A stretch of DNA of 64,000 nucleotides from Mortierella alpina (GCA_029449245.1 JANATF010000007.1:496001-560000), one strand, 5' to 3'; positions 11,930-23,680 are shown, counted from the stretch's first letter. Program-made: numbers and translations. The notes: generated by a model not told the origin, from the sequence alone.

Positions 11930-12080
11930 TTACAGTCCATCATCCTTCGCAGTCTGCCGGTTGTTCCCCCAACTTCAGCAACCCAAAGCCCTGGCTCATC
12001 GGTCGCCAAATTGTGGGATTTAATGCGGTCGCTATCCAAATAGACATCTTCTATAGCCTAACCGACCATAGTTGCAAAAT
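11930..12080. repeat. Diverged half copy of an inverted-repeat element between the two fusion genes
   Basis: From about 11933 the sequence matches 61982-62126 in the same orientation. Shared blocks include CATCCTTCGCAGT, GCCGGTTG, CCCTGGC and CGGTCGCCAAATTG. The first ~85 bases are close, then similarity weakens toward an end rich in CGGTCG and CCGACC. The left arm seen in the 61.7-kb copy is not recognisable here. It lies just downstream of the 3' ends of both fusion genes. Confidence 0.65.
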
Positions 12081-12190
12081 CGTTAGTGTACGTGATTCTC
12101 CACTATCATACAAACGTTTCCAGAACTGAAAAAAAAGAAAAAAAAGGTTACCTTGCGACTATAAATTTTCTTCGTGAGGTCAACCCACGA

Positions 12191-15100
12191 CTACGTGCGA
12201 GAGAGCGCTGCGGGGCGCCGCCGTGTTGTGAGCCAACTACGGCCGATGCGGGCGATGTTATGGCCGCCCAGGGTATCCCTGTGGATAAACCTGTTGCATG
12301 CTGGAGTCACGCAAAAACATGACCGCACCGTGGGCTTGGCGACCCAAGCATCGCAGCTCGGGCAGATTGACGAGGTCCTAAACTCGTCCGCAACAACAAC
12401 GACATGGCCAAGCGCTGTTGCCTACAGAGGGTGGTCAAGAGTGCGAAACATGGTGTCGGCATTATCATCTATGCACGCGTACTGTGTGCATCATGTCATA
12501 AAGCCGCAAAAGACGAGCAACGTGGACGTGTTAGCTTTCTGTAGGAGTAGCCCATTAACGATGTGTGAAGAGACGACAGCTTTGTGTGGGTGTTGAACCG
12601 GGCACTCCCGTACACAAACAAAGTCTTCTTCATACCAGGGACCACCCTCCTGTGCAGCTGGTTCATCTCCCCGTCGAGGAGTGCTAGCCTGAGCAGACCG
12701 GTGACGGCAAATCATACTCGGCTCGAAATGCCTTTCGGCGCGCCCAGTTTCTCTTCTTGTAGCTATTGCAAGAGTAAAACTCGCGCAGCTTCAGAAAGGC
12801 TCTCTCCCACGCTCGGAGGTGCTCCTTGACCGCTTGGAATCTTCCATCGCCGAAACCAACCATCCTGTTCTGGATATCGTTGATGGACCCGTTGGACTGA
12901 AACGCAGCAGCCAACCTGGGGGCTGGGTGGGATCTGGGAATGGGCGGTGGCCCCTCCTTGAGCTGGTTCATCACATAACGATCCCGGAAGATGGGCGCGT
13001 AAAGGGCCGCGCGCTTGACCGTGAGGACAGCGACCTTGTTCGGCATCGTAGGATCGATGTTGATGCCGCAGCCCGCTGCTGACACGACCTCTCCAGGGTC
13101 AATACCCACCACAGGGACATTGAGGAGGTTGGCGCCGAACGCATTGGTGACGTCTTGCGGAAGAGGGAACATCTTCTCGATGTCCTCGATCACGTTCTCT
13201 GTCTCCGGCATGTGGAATCTTTCAGGAGGAGGACACGGCTTGCGAAGATCAAACGCCAGGACTTGGAACTCGCGGCCGTTGGTTCGTATCATCCCCTGCG
13301 GCACATAATACAACGTTTGTGCTGCACTCGTAGGCAGAGCCGGCGGACTTTCCCGGAAATTTTGGCCGCTTTGCCGTGCCCTAGACCGACGTTGGCGGAA
13401 AGCCACAACTGCAGCGGTATAGTTCCGGAGGTTGGGCAAGACAAACACATCGGGAATTAGGACAGGGGCAGGGGCGGGTGCGGGGGGGCCAGCCGCAGGA
13501 GCAGGGCCAGCCGCAGGAGCAGGGCCAGCCGCAGGAACAGGAGCAGCGCCGCCACCAGCCGCAGGGGCAGACGCAGGGGCAGGAGCAGGAGTGCTCATAC
13601 CAGGCCAGGCCCCCCTAGCACCAATTGGTTCATCGAGATTCGCTTCTTATCGTATGAGGACAGACGAGCCTTGCGTTGATTACCAGGGACTAGTTGGCCA
13701 AAGAAGAGCATCTCGACCACTTGGCCGGTGTTCTGGGTCATGACCTGTGCCTGCTGACGCGTGCAGAGGGTTTCTGCAGCCTCTCGACGAACCTTGCTCC
13801 ATTTTGCGGGATTTCGGGACCTGTTAGGTGTCCACAACAAGTCCACAAGAGAGGTCTCTGATAACGTCATGAACGTGTCCTCGAGTTTAGCCTGAGGAGT
13901 GAATGCAATGCGCTCAAGTGGCGGCAATCTCTGGTTCATACTCCAAAACCTCCAAATAAGATCGACAGTACTGATGTTGGAGCCGTCCAGCCCAACCTCT
14001 GGGCGACTGTTGCATGCAAGAGCCTTTAGTCATATTCAATTTTGGTAGAGGAGAGAAGAAAAAAATAAGCCTAGTCAGTAGGTGTGTGCAAATCAAGGGT
14101 GGTTTCCAAAAGAATAACGAAATACAAAAAAAAAACACCAGACATTACCTTGACATTCAGGCTCGGAAACAGCTCAATAAAGTGGCGCCGCACCAGATTG
14201 CCAACCTCTCTTGCCATCTCTTCTCTTGAGTGTAGTTCAGCCGCGGACTTTGACACGAAGATCACTGGATCGTGCTCGAGATGTCGCACAAGGAACTTGA
14301 CCATATCCCACGCTATCTGCTGCCTGTCGTCGCTCGGCGGCCTTCCACCGCCTGCTGCAATACGTTCGGCTAAGGATGGGACAGGAGGTGGAGTAAGCGG
14401 AGGAGCAGTTCCTGCATCGGCATGGGGGGTGGCGAGGCCCTCGACTCTGCGACGCTTTTGTAGATGGCCATTGCCTATGGTTATCTTGGGCAACATCTGA
14501 CTTGTGCTCGCGAAAAGACTTGCCATGTTCTGGCAGATCACCTGCATGTCGTTCGTACTGAGGAGTGGATCTAGCCACCGTTGGCGATACGCCACGTCCC
14601 CTGCTGAATTGGAGTTGTGATTTTCCAGTCTGATGGAGATGTAAAGAGCAATAGCCTGCAGCATGTAGGACCGAATGTTGTTCAGCGCTGTCACGGCATC
14701 GTTGATGGTCTTTTCCATAAGGGATCTCTGGTCGTCGTTGAGGGCAACGCCGACAGGTCCTACGGCATGCCGAAGCTTGGCCTTCAATGACCCGACAGAT
14801 AGTGTTGAGGTCTGGAAGACTCTTTCCATCGCATGCTTGTAAGTTGTGATTGGCCTGTGAGTCCTCGGTGGGCCTGCTGGCGCTTGCGCCTGGACGGGCC
14901 GCGCGGCTCCACGTCGAACACGGGCAGGGGCAGTGTCCGCTCTAACCACTATGCCCGTATTGGGTCGAGGACGGCGGACTTGAAAATGCGTCCCACCCTG
15001 CGTCTGGAGGTAGTTGGCGGGCATTCTTGCGCCTAGCGTGAAGTCGTTGATAATCTTTCGATTATATCGCGGTCGATCGGCTTGAGGACTGACAGAGTCG

Positions 15101-16622
15101 TAGCGGTCAACATGCGGCGGACTGATGCCACAAAAGAGGAAGCGCAGGGTGAAAAAAGACAAAAACTGTTGGTGAGATCTCTTTGTACCTGTCTTTAAGA
15201 ACCATCCACCTAATACATGACACCATGGCTCAAGAACAAAACATACCTGTGTGCTCCAGACTTGGAAAGCACAACCGGTGCTGGCAGAGCAGGTGTTGGC
15301 AGAGCAGGTGTTGGCAGAGCGGGTGCTGGGGGTGGAGGAGGGAGTGGAGTAGGGGGAACACGAGTTCGCCGCCAGCGGCCTTGATGCACTTGTGAGTGCG
15401 CCGGGCGACCAGCCCGCCGCATTGTGATCTTGACTCTCTCCAAGTCCACGAGCCTTTGCAACACCGCCTGGTTGATATTGAGGGGCTGCATCACAGCGCC
15501 TGGTGCAGCTGGAGCGGGGCCTGGTACAGCTGGAATGGGAGTTTGCGTCAAGCCTGCAAACACAGAAATGGCATCTGTAAAGTTCAGAATGGGTGCAACG
15601 GGAGCAGCTGCACCAGTGACGCTGGTGATGTAAGTGTTGACCACGGTTGTCATAGTTGCGTGGGCGGTGGCGACATTAGTGCCGGTGACGGGAGCGTGGC
15701 GACGAAGCTGGGGGGCCAACTCTCTGGCTATTTCTAGGTTCGTGGCGATACCGTAGTTGGTAAACTGGTCGTTGTAGTCGTTGTGAGTGACGATGCCGAT
15801 GAGCAACAGCTGAAGGTCATTCACCTGCAGGTGTTCGAGGACTTTTTGCTTGTTGAAGAGCTGGAACTTGTTCTTCTTGTTAAAGACTGGGCGGATGAGT
15901 TCTCGCACAGACGGGTACACAAACAGATCAGAGTCGTTGCTCAAGGCATACACTTGCTGCCCTAGCTGGTAATGTTCCAAGCAATGTCGAGCTATGCATG
16001 GGTCGGCCTCGAAGAGGCACTGGTGAACGCGCCAGCCTTTGTCCTGTAGGAAGTTGCACATAGTCCGTAGCACTTCCCGGGGAACATGCAAAAGACTCTT
16101 GGCCTTTCTCTCTATCGTCTCAATGTTGCGCTTACGCAGACGAGGAGGCCGCTGCTGTTGCTGCTGCTGTGGTGCTTGCGGGGTCTGAACAAAGAGTGCG
16201 TTCAGCTGTCCCAGACCTCTGGTGTTCCTTGCATCTCGAGCAGCGTGCTCGTGCCGCTTTTCATTCGGGCGATCGCCATCGAGGTGAATGGTAGTACGGG
16301 TTTGGTCGAGTCCGATCGCCTCGAATTTTTTGTGGAGTGCCTCAGCGATGTATAGAAGGCGTGCATCGCGTTGTTGTGCTTGTCTCCCAGAATTAAAGGC
16401 GATGCGAATATTTGCGCCTGCAGTTGCGAGTGCGATGTCGAGTGGCGACTGCCTGGCGACTTTGGCGGCCTCTTCTTGGAGAAGTTTGAAGTAGAGGGCG
16501 CGTATCAAAGCGAAATACGTGCCCATCAAGTCGATGTGCACAATTTTGTCGGCGAAGGAATGAACGTCGTCCTTGGGGACATTGGCGTCGTTCAGCAAAG
16601 AGGGAAGACCTCTAACACCCAT
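12191..16622 (-). CDS. Second XPG-Fanzor fusion gene, multi-exon, with one apparent frameshift
   Basis: Reading minus, exon 1 (16622-15247, starting MGVRGLPSLL) encodes the XPG domain: HIDLMG, HLDGDRPNEK, EADPCIAR, SNDSDLFVY and THNDYND. Exon 2 (15121-14149) joins in phase and holds the helical middle. Exon 3 (about 13996-13684) has FMTLSETSLVDLLW, matching copy 1 FVFLSESDLVHILY. Exon 4 (about 13408-12560) has GMIRTNG and RuvC-I VVGIDPGEVVSAAG. After it comes a RuvC-II-like FVYGSARFNTHTKLSS. The last exon gives ADEFRTSSICPSC, a CFCVTPAC zinc knuckle and RuvC-III IHRDTLGGHNIARI, ending TAG at 12191-12193. Exon 3/4 limits are tentative because a Pro/Ala-rich segment may be intron or exon. A one-base loss at about 12709-12712 shifts the frame between RuvC-I and RuvC-II. 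The two fusion proteins are clearly divergent, so this is not a recent tandem duplication. Confidence 0.7.
13485..13590. repeat. 18-bp tandem repeat, Pro/Ala-encoding or intronic
   Basis: Units related to GCAGGGCCAGCCGCAGGA repeat about three times with degenerate flanks. Minus-strand translation is a Pro-Ala linker. A good donor (GTAATC, about 13683) and acceptor (CCGCTGCAG, about 13409) bracket it in matching phase, so it may instead be an intron of the second fusion gene. Confidence 0.6.
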
Positions 16623-16626
16623 GTTA

Positions 16627-16860
16627 CATGTGTGTGAGCGTGTGCGTGTTTGTGTGTGAGCGTGTGTGTGTGTGTGTGTGTGTGTGAGCGTGTGTGAGAA
16701 GGCGTGTGTGAAGACGTATGTAAGACGGCGAGAGCGAGAGCGAGTGGGTGTGTAGGCGAGAGAAGGAAGAGAGAGAATAGAAACTGGAGAGAGAGAGAGA
16801 GCGAGAGGAGCGATGAATGATTGAGAGATATATAAAGAGAGTGAGAATGAAAAAACAAAG
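16627..16860. repeat. GT and GAGA microsatellites in the leader of the second fusion gene
   Basis: An imperfect (GT)n run (about 16630-16690) begins within 10 bases of the ATG of the minus-strand gene, and purine runs (GAGA) follow to 16860. They would lie in its 5' leader or promoter. Confidence 0.8.
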
Positions 16861-19076
16861 GCTTTAGAAGAAAACATACGAGAACTGAGGGGCGAGGTTG
16901 AAGGCTGAAAAAAAGGCGAAGGGAAGCTGCTTGGCTTTTTTATTCGAGGATATGTGAATATGGCTGAGGTAGGATGTGTGCATGACACTACCACAATCAC
17001 TACAGGATTTGAGGAAACAGATGCTCACTCTCAAAGGTCCCGGTCGACACTGTGCATGTGAATATGGCCAGAGTTACTGATGTCGTCCTCGACAGCTGCA
17101 AGGTAAATGCTCCTCAGTGACAAAAAAACAGAGAAGAGTTGTTAGTCCGCTGTCGACGGTCTTTGCATATTCACCAGTTCTAATTTCAGAAGCAGCATTG
17201 CAAGGGTTATTGCACTTACTCTTGGGTCTTGCAGTGCCTAGGGCAGGTTGAGAAGAAAAGAGAAGAAAAAATGGTACGTAGGCGTGTCAGTGACCTGCTT
17301 TGGCTTTATGGGTTGGCAGCACAGAGGACAGAGCAATATATTAGACGTAGACGCGACGCGACGTACCGTGCTCTATTTTTTTTCGTTTTTTTGGCCCGAG
17401 CCCAATGCGCTGGCAGCATACACACAAAGACGGGAAGGATGAGGGGTTGTTAGTGGGCTACTAGGGGTGTCTGGTTGAGCTTCATTCTCATTCAGAAGCA
17501 GCATTGCAAAGCTCATTGTTCTTACCCCTCTTGTCTTGCTGTGTCTAGCGCAGATTCAAAAAAGTGAGAGAGGCGAGGGGCGTGTGGCCCCATGAGTGAA
17601 CTGCACTGTACTTTGCATGAGCTGCATAGAGCCTGCATACTCGCTTTGAACAAGTTTTTTTCCGACTCCTGGCTAGCTCTTCAAAGCCCAAAATGACTCT
17701 TCTGCTCATGTATGTATGTCATTGTTGCTTCAGTTTCAAAGAAAACTTGTCAGCGTCGAGCACTTTCACACGACACTCGCCCGCACTGTTGCGTTGCCCT
17801 AAGGCTCCTGGGTGAGTGACGAAATGAGGCATAAAAACAAAGAGAATGCGGATGCAAGTCGGGACCTGTTGCTTTGCAGAGTGAGGTGAGTGCCGTGCAA
17901 AGGTGGAGAGGATAGGAAGAGAAGCGCTTCACGTTGTTGCTGGAGTGGGTCTTCTCCATCTTGGCAAGGCACAGGAATATGCGCTACCATGCACTACTAC
18001 GCGCTCGCACGCTCGCACAAAGAGTTACATGTCAAGAAGGTCAATGCCCTGAGGCCAATGTTGGGAATGAGAGTCGAGCGTGCACACTCGGACCCTCCTT
18101 TCTGCTCTTCAGCTTGTTTAAAGCTTTTGATGAATACCAGGAACGTGTAGGCAGACAGGCTGATGAAGCTCAGAATATAAATATTGAAAAGAGACTGAAC
18201 TGAGTCTAGTTCGTGGTGTGTGCTCGCTCCCGCGAGTCGCAGCATGGATGGAGGTCTTTGAAAAAGAGTTGGGAGTTGTTTGATATACCTTAGTAGCCGA
18301 AGAAGGTGAAGCGTTGGAGATGCGTTTGAAAGAGATGAGGCGAGAAAAGAAGCCAAAATGCAGGGGCAGTGTGCCACGCGAGTATATTAAAAAAAATGTG
18401 AAACCATACACGATATAGCCACGTGTGCCTTGGAGGTATCCGTTTGGTCTACCTTTCACACCACACTGTGCCAGTAGTCAGCATATCGTACTTTATACCA
18501 GTCGTCAGCTGCATTTTCCAGCTGTGCAGGAATGGCTAGTGTGTTGTAGAGGAGTTGAGCGACAGCAGAGCACTTCACAAGAAACCCCTGAGAGATACAT
18601 TAACGGTTACGATGTTCTTTAATGGCGACACCGATGCCTTCACTATGGGCCGCCCTTGGTTCTCGTGCAGAGCGAACCATGACATTGTGCTAGTAGTGTC
18701 CAGAACTATGCTTGCTTTTTAACTTTGTGGGCCTTAGTCCTACGACCCCATCAGCTTAAAGACTCGTGTTCGTGGGTACAGGTCAAAGTCTCCTCTGTAC
18801 TTTGTATCCTCTGCAGCACCAGCTTCCGTGAACGAGTAATCGTCCGTGACCCTGATCGATGCCACTTTACAATGTTGTCCTGTGAAATAGTCTACTATAA
18901 AACTTGAGTACTGTACTAGTATTAATTTTGCGTGGAGGCAGGCTTGGGAGTCCTTCCCCCTCGTGATGGCAAAAGTCCATACCTTGGGCCAAGACGTGTC
19001 TTCTGACTTTGCGCATCATATTGTGAAATCTTTATGATACTTGTTCCGAATAGAAGCCCTGATAAGAATCGTGGCG
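16861..19076. other. Gene-poor region
   Basis: Only short unconvincing frames. A diverged direct repeat around CAGAAGCAGCATTGCAA occurs at about 17189 and 17492, each followed by similar text for ~60 bases, so part of this region was duplicated. Nothing else is recognised. Confidence 0.5.
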
Positions 19077-19460
19077 CTAGGTATTTTGTGCTACTACAGC
19101 GGCAGCAATGACACTGGCGGCAACGGTCGGGCCGCGAGTTCTTTTACCTGTTGTAGCAGCGTTGAAGCGAGAAAGTCCATCGTCCGGGAAATCATCGACG
19201 CCATCACTGGGACCACCGGGAAAGGAATCATTAACTTCTGTCTTGGGGCCAGTGGTAGTAATAGGGAGGGGATCAGCGGAAAAGGTGGGGCTAGGGTGGC
19301 GCCCAGAGGGGCGATAGTCACCGGAGAAGGGTTTAAATCTGTCGGATCGCTTGGGTGGATCATCAGGCTGCTTGTATGGATCATCAGGCTGCTTGAATGG
19401 GGCATCACACTGCTTGGGCGGATCGTCCGACTGCTTGGAGCGTGAGAAGTGAGTACCCAT
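19077..19460 (-). CDS. Hypothetical 127-aa ORF with QPDDP-type repeats
   Basis: An ATG at 19460-19458 opens 127 codons ending at 19077. The N-terminal third has repeats of the type KQPDDPxKQ (SDDPPKQ, APFKQPDDP, YKQPDDPPKR). The rest is Pro/Thr-rich without domains. No homologue is recognised and no signal peptide is seen. The repetitive GGATCATCAGGCTGCTTG DNA underneath could equally be a non-coding minisatellite, so coding status is weak. Confidence 0.2.
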   Translation of the reverse strand: MGTHFSRSKQSDDPPKQCDAPFKQPDDPYKQPDDPPKRSDRFKPFSGDYRPSGRHPSPTFSADPLPITTTGPKTEVNDSFPGGPSDGVDDFPDDGLSRFNAATTGKRTRGPTVAASVIAAAVVAQNT

Positions 19461-19866
19461 TGTCAAAGTGATATCTCGTTATTGTTGCTACCAGGATCGT
19501 CTTGTGTCCGCTCTTTAGTTTTGGGGAATCTATATTACTTGATGCGGGTAGGGATGAGTTGAGTGTTGATGAAGACAGCCTGACGGCGAGTCACTATTTA
19601 TACATGATCACTTTGTTTGCGTGTAATACCAACCTCCTGTGCATTCCCTACCTCTTCGTTTCATTAATGCGCTGTGCATACTAAGTTCTTTTTGTACGCT
19701 GACACGATCTTATGAGCCATAGTTTTTATTCATCCCTGTCTTGTTTGCTGTTCTTTTGACTCTCACGCCCTGGCACGTTCCTATGCCCCTCCTTTTTTCT
19801 TCTCCATTCTTTCACGCCCTGGCACGTTGTTGGGTACTGTATGTACAGTCAATCGCCTCCTTCTGT

Positions 19867-20018
19867 CAGAAAATCTGACAAAAGGTAGGCAATATAACGA
19901 ACTCGGCCATCTCATTAGCTTAGAGGACTTTTGATTAAAGTTTTTACTCTGTTTTTCGTGCCTTACACAGCGGCCACATTAGGTTCGTTATATTGCCTGC
20001 CTTTTGTCAGATTTTCTG
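19867..20018. mobile_element. MITE-like element with 36-bp near-perfect inverted arms
   Basis: Arms 19867-19902 and 19983-20018 are reverse complements with one mismatch (they begin CAGAAAATCTGACAAAAGG). They enclose an 80-bp non-coding centre. TGT on both flanks could be a 3-bp target duplication but is too short to rely on. No transposase is inside, so this is a non-autonomous element or its remains. Confidence 0.75.
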
Positions 20019-20329
20019 TGTGGTTAACAGGTTGCCACCGCCTTCGCCTGTACGTCTGCTCATCATAGACTAGATCAGACTAGTGAAGTAGGGTGACTGG
20101 ATAGCCGCTGCGTTTAGACAATGTGTTGCGCAGAAATACATCTACCAAGCTTGGTGCCGCTCATTGTATCCACTGTACTTTATACCAATTCACAAAGTAT
20201 GTTTCTATGCCCTGTCGTTTTGTTCAGCAGTGCAACGGACATCTTATGAGCCTCAACCCGCGGTGCTCAAACTCGAAGGTGAGACATTTTGAGTTTTGGG
20301 CAGGGATATGAGCGCAAAAGACAACCGCG

Positions 20330-20530
20330 CGATTTTTGAATTTCCCGCACGCACTGGTTGAAATACACGCACGCACGCTTTGCAGAACACGCACACGCCT
20401 GTTGCTAAATGCGCGCGCGCGCATTCGAAAACCCGCGCGCGCGTGTCGAGAATGCGCACAAACGTATCGAAAAAGCGCACGCGCGGTATGATTGTACCGC
20501 GCACGCCTTTCTATTTTACCGCACACGCTG
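20330..20530. repeat. GC-rich alternating purine-pyrimidine stretch
   Basis: Runs such as GCGCGCGCGC, CCGCGCGCGCGTG and repeated CACGC/GCGCAC words make a ~200-bp block unlike its surroundings. It lies upstream of the hAT-like gene. No gene is supported here. Confidence 0.6.
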
Positions 20531-20785
20531 TTTGATTTCACCATCCACATCCTTGTGTATTGAAGCAAGCTCAATGCGGCATCCATGCACCACCTACAAA
20601 CAAAAGCTACCGACACCACCCCAATGCACGGAGTCGTCGCTCGTCCCGCGGCGAACCATGGTTATGCACGTTCCCAATGCTAGCTTTTTTTTTCGCCAAC
20701 AAAACCAACGCTCCGCATCCTTTCCTCTCCTCGACACTCTGGATACTTTGCTATACTCAATACCCCCGACCCTTTACTCTTAACT

Positions 20786-22875
20786 ATGGCTTCTCAGAAA
20801 GAACGCAACCCTTTTATGGTTAACGATGATGATGTCCAGCAAGAATACCTTCCACTGGTCGACGATCATAGTGATGTCGAGCTGGAATACAACCCGTTTG
20901 ACAACGATGATGATGTCGATGACTCCCATGACGACGACCGTGATGGCAATGGCCATCATGACGACTGTCTTAGCGATGATGGCTGCAGTGACGACGGTCT
21001 CAGCGACAATGGCTACAGCGACGATGGCTTTCATGGCTTTAAAGGCCACAGCAAGCAATATCCTCGAGGTGCTTCTGAGGACCCCGGACACCGACCTCCT
21101 GTAAATATCTTGTATTGCTGCTGACGAGTTTTAATACTCGAACCTTACTAATGTGCACTATATTGTGCTGCGACCTTAGATCGAGGAAGCACTGATCCAA
21201 CGTCCTCGAAGTGGAAGACATCGCGTTCAGCAGAGCAACAGGCGAGACCCTGAATCCGAGGATATCAGAATGCAGCAAGCTTCGGTAATACTAAGCGTAA
21301 GAAGCTGTGATAGAAATCAAACATGAAGCTCTTTATAATGCTAATTGTGCTTTACGATCTTCAATGTGTCAATAGTCTCCTTTTCTTGCGCAGGCCCAGG
21401 ACGATGACCGCACCGCAAGTCTTTGCGGTGAGGAATTCGAGATCTTGCGCAGACCATCGCATTTGACTGTCGGGGACGTCGGAACCCTACCTGCGACGTC
21501 TGGCCACAGTAAGAGAGGACACCCCAGAACACCTTCTCCTCAGGCGGAAGGGTCTTCAGCTCGACCTGTTCATCCCCTTCGGGGTTTGAAGTCTCCAACG
21601 CGTGCTGCTGCACCCCCTCGATTCCAGCGCTCAGTTTCATCATCTCAGCTGCTGCAGGAACGCTCCCATCTCACTTCCCCAAAGCGCCAACAAGCACGAT
21701 CAAACTTCAGTGATTATCGACAAGTCCAGACTGGGCCTTCCTCCACGTCATCAAGGACCTCGATGAGCACTGGACGGCACTATGATGAGCAAGGCGTTCA
21801 GCCGAGCGAGGCTTCCCTGGCTCGAGGCCCTAGGACACCCTCCACACCTTCCCGCACTCGTCCAGTTGATCAGTTCTTCCGTCAAGGCCCGCTCTCTGCT
21901 CCAGTGTTTGTGAACGAGAAAATACTTGCCTTAGCGGAGCGTCGCCGCAACCTTCAAGACAGCCATCGTGCACCTGATGCGTGGTATAAGTTCTACGAGC
22001 TGCCACTTGGCACCATACCCACACCGGAACAGTGCGTCAACGCTCCTCCTTCTCAAGCGGCCCTAGCTCGGATTCCACATATCAAGAGTTCTCGCAAGGG
22101 CAAGATCTTGGGCCATTTCTATTCTTCGAAAATTTCGGAGGGTTTTTATGTGTGCCAGGGACTGCTGGAGGATGGGACTATTTGTGGACAACCATACACC
22201 AGGCGTGGAGGTGGTTTATCTCGGCCCAGACACATATCAGCCTGTCATCGTGATGAATTTGCAGCCCTCGCAGAGTTCCGTGAATACCAGTGTAAGATGG
22301 CTGGTGTGGAAGTACCCGTCGCTGACGAGGATGAGGACGACGACGAGGCTCCTTTTACACCGAAGAAGTCCAAGTACGAGATTGTTCGGGAAGACATTGT
22401 TCTTGGAAACATGAGGAAGCCAATGCCGCAAGAGATCTCACTGTTTCACCGCTGCCTCCTCGAGCTGATCACGAGCGGAGGGGTTCCTTTCAACTTCATT
22501 CAGTCAGAGGGCTTCAAGAAGTTGATCGCGCTTCTCAATATGAACTACTCCGTCCCGTCCACGGCTTTTCTGCAGCCGCTTCTTGACAAAGAAGTCACTC
22601 AGAGCAGAGTAGAAATCAAGAACTACCTCTCCATGAGTGTTGTTCGCGGCTCTATTACTGCGGAGGCCCGGGAAGCGTTTATCTCCTACCACGCCTCATC
22701 CAATACCGCCACTCAGGGGCGCCAGAAATTGGATAAAGTACACGCACCGACTCTAACGTCCGCGGTGCCTGATCCCCGTAATGGATACGGAAGCAGCCTT
22801 CCACATCTACATGGAAGGCTTGAGGCCTGTGATAAGCAAGGAAGCACGCCTGAACAAGAGACGCAAAGTTTGTAG
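20786..22875 (+). CDS. Truncated BED/hAT-transposase-like protein, 633 aa (three exons)
   Basis: Exons 20786-21100, 21180-21284 and 21394-22875 join in phase with clean GT-AG borders. Residues 1-105 are highly acidic (Asp-rich). The middle is Ser/Pro-rich. About 370-410 resembles a BED-type zinc finger (YVCQGLLEDGTICG, then RPRHISACHRDEF). Next comes a block typical of the start of hAT transposases: ELITSGGVPFNFIQSEGFKK, then LLNMNYSVPS. The RNase H-like catalytic core and the C-terminal hAT dimerisation domain are absent; the frame ends about 100 residues later in unrelated-looking sequence. It could be a 3'-truncated transposon or a host gene that kept only the DNA-binding half. Clean introns and an open frame favour an expressed gene. 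Confidence 0.6.
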
Positions 22876-23680
22876 AACGTCGCCTACATGATGGATGGTA
22901 GATTCTGGCAGCTAAGTAAACCGCAAAAAAAAGTCAATCTATCAAAGTTCAGTTAAAGTGGATCGTACATAAGAGAGCGTCGTTCATAACTGACTACGTT
23001 CTATACCCGCAAGATGGTCAAGTACCTAGATTCTCTGATGCTCATCTCCTAGGAAGAGTGTAGACCATTGGTATCACGGGCTTGCTCTTTTCTTCTATGA
23101 TTTGAAAACGCCAACTACGGATGGTCAAGAACACGAGTATTCCTGTTAGATCATTCTCTGTGAAGTTGGATTTGCTGAGGTGGATCGAGGTGTAGTCAAG
23201 TAGCTGTTAGAGCAAATGAATAAAAAATGTAGAAGGTCATCTTCCTTTCCATACATTCTTCATCTCCTTATTTTTCTCATCGAACCCTATCAATTGCACC
23301 ATCGTTTCTGTATTAGGAGTTCGAGCAGAGTCGTATGATAGAGATCAGAACAAAGATGTGGCAACGCCCTTAAGATTGGAACGCAATCATCTCGGGTACT
23401 CGAGTACAATGGATAGATTGAGGACTGGCCGTCTTTTCGATATTAGGAGTCAACTCTTCACCCCACCTCCTCTGAACATAGTCACCTTCTCCCGACGTGC
23501 TTTGCTATCACACTATGTAGTGTAAGAACTTCGGCGACCAGAGTGACAACTGTTCAATAATGAACCATGACGCGTTTGCTAGATAGGGATTCAGTGAAGG
23601 TAGTAGGCTAGAGAGTAGAAAAGAACCATGGGTCTGCGTGAACAGTTAACACCCTCGAGGACTCTCTAGATCCGGAGAAC
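22876..23680. other. Intergenic, nothing recognised
   Basis: A/T-leaning non-coding sequence following the truncated hAT-like gene. No missing catalytic-core fragments were recognised in either strand. Confidence 0.4.

Noticed and set aside
16461-17000. Starting the second fusion protein at 17000, 126 codons upstream
   Set aside because: That extension is translated CA/GT microsatellite; the internal MGVRGLPSLL at 16622 matches the family start.
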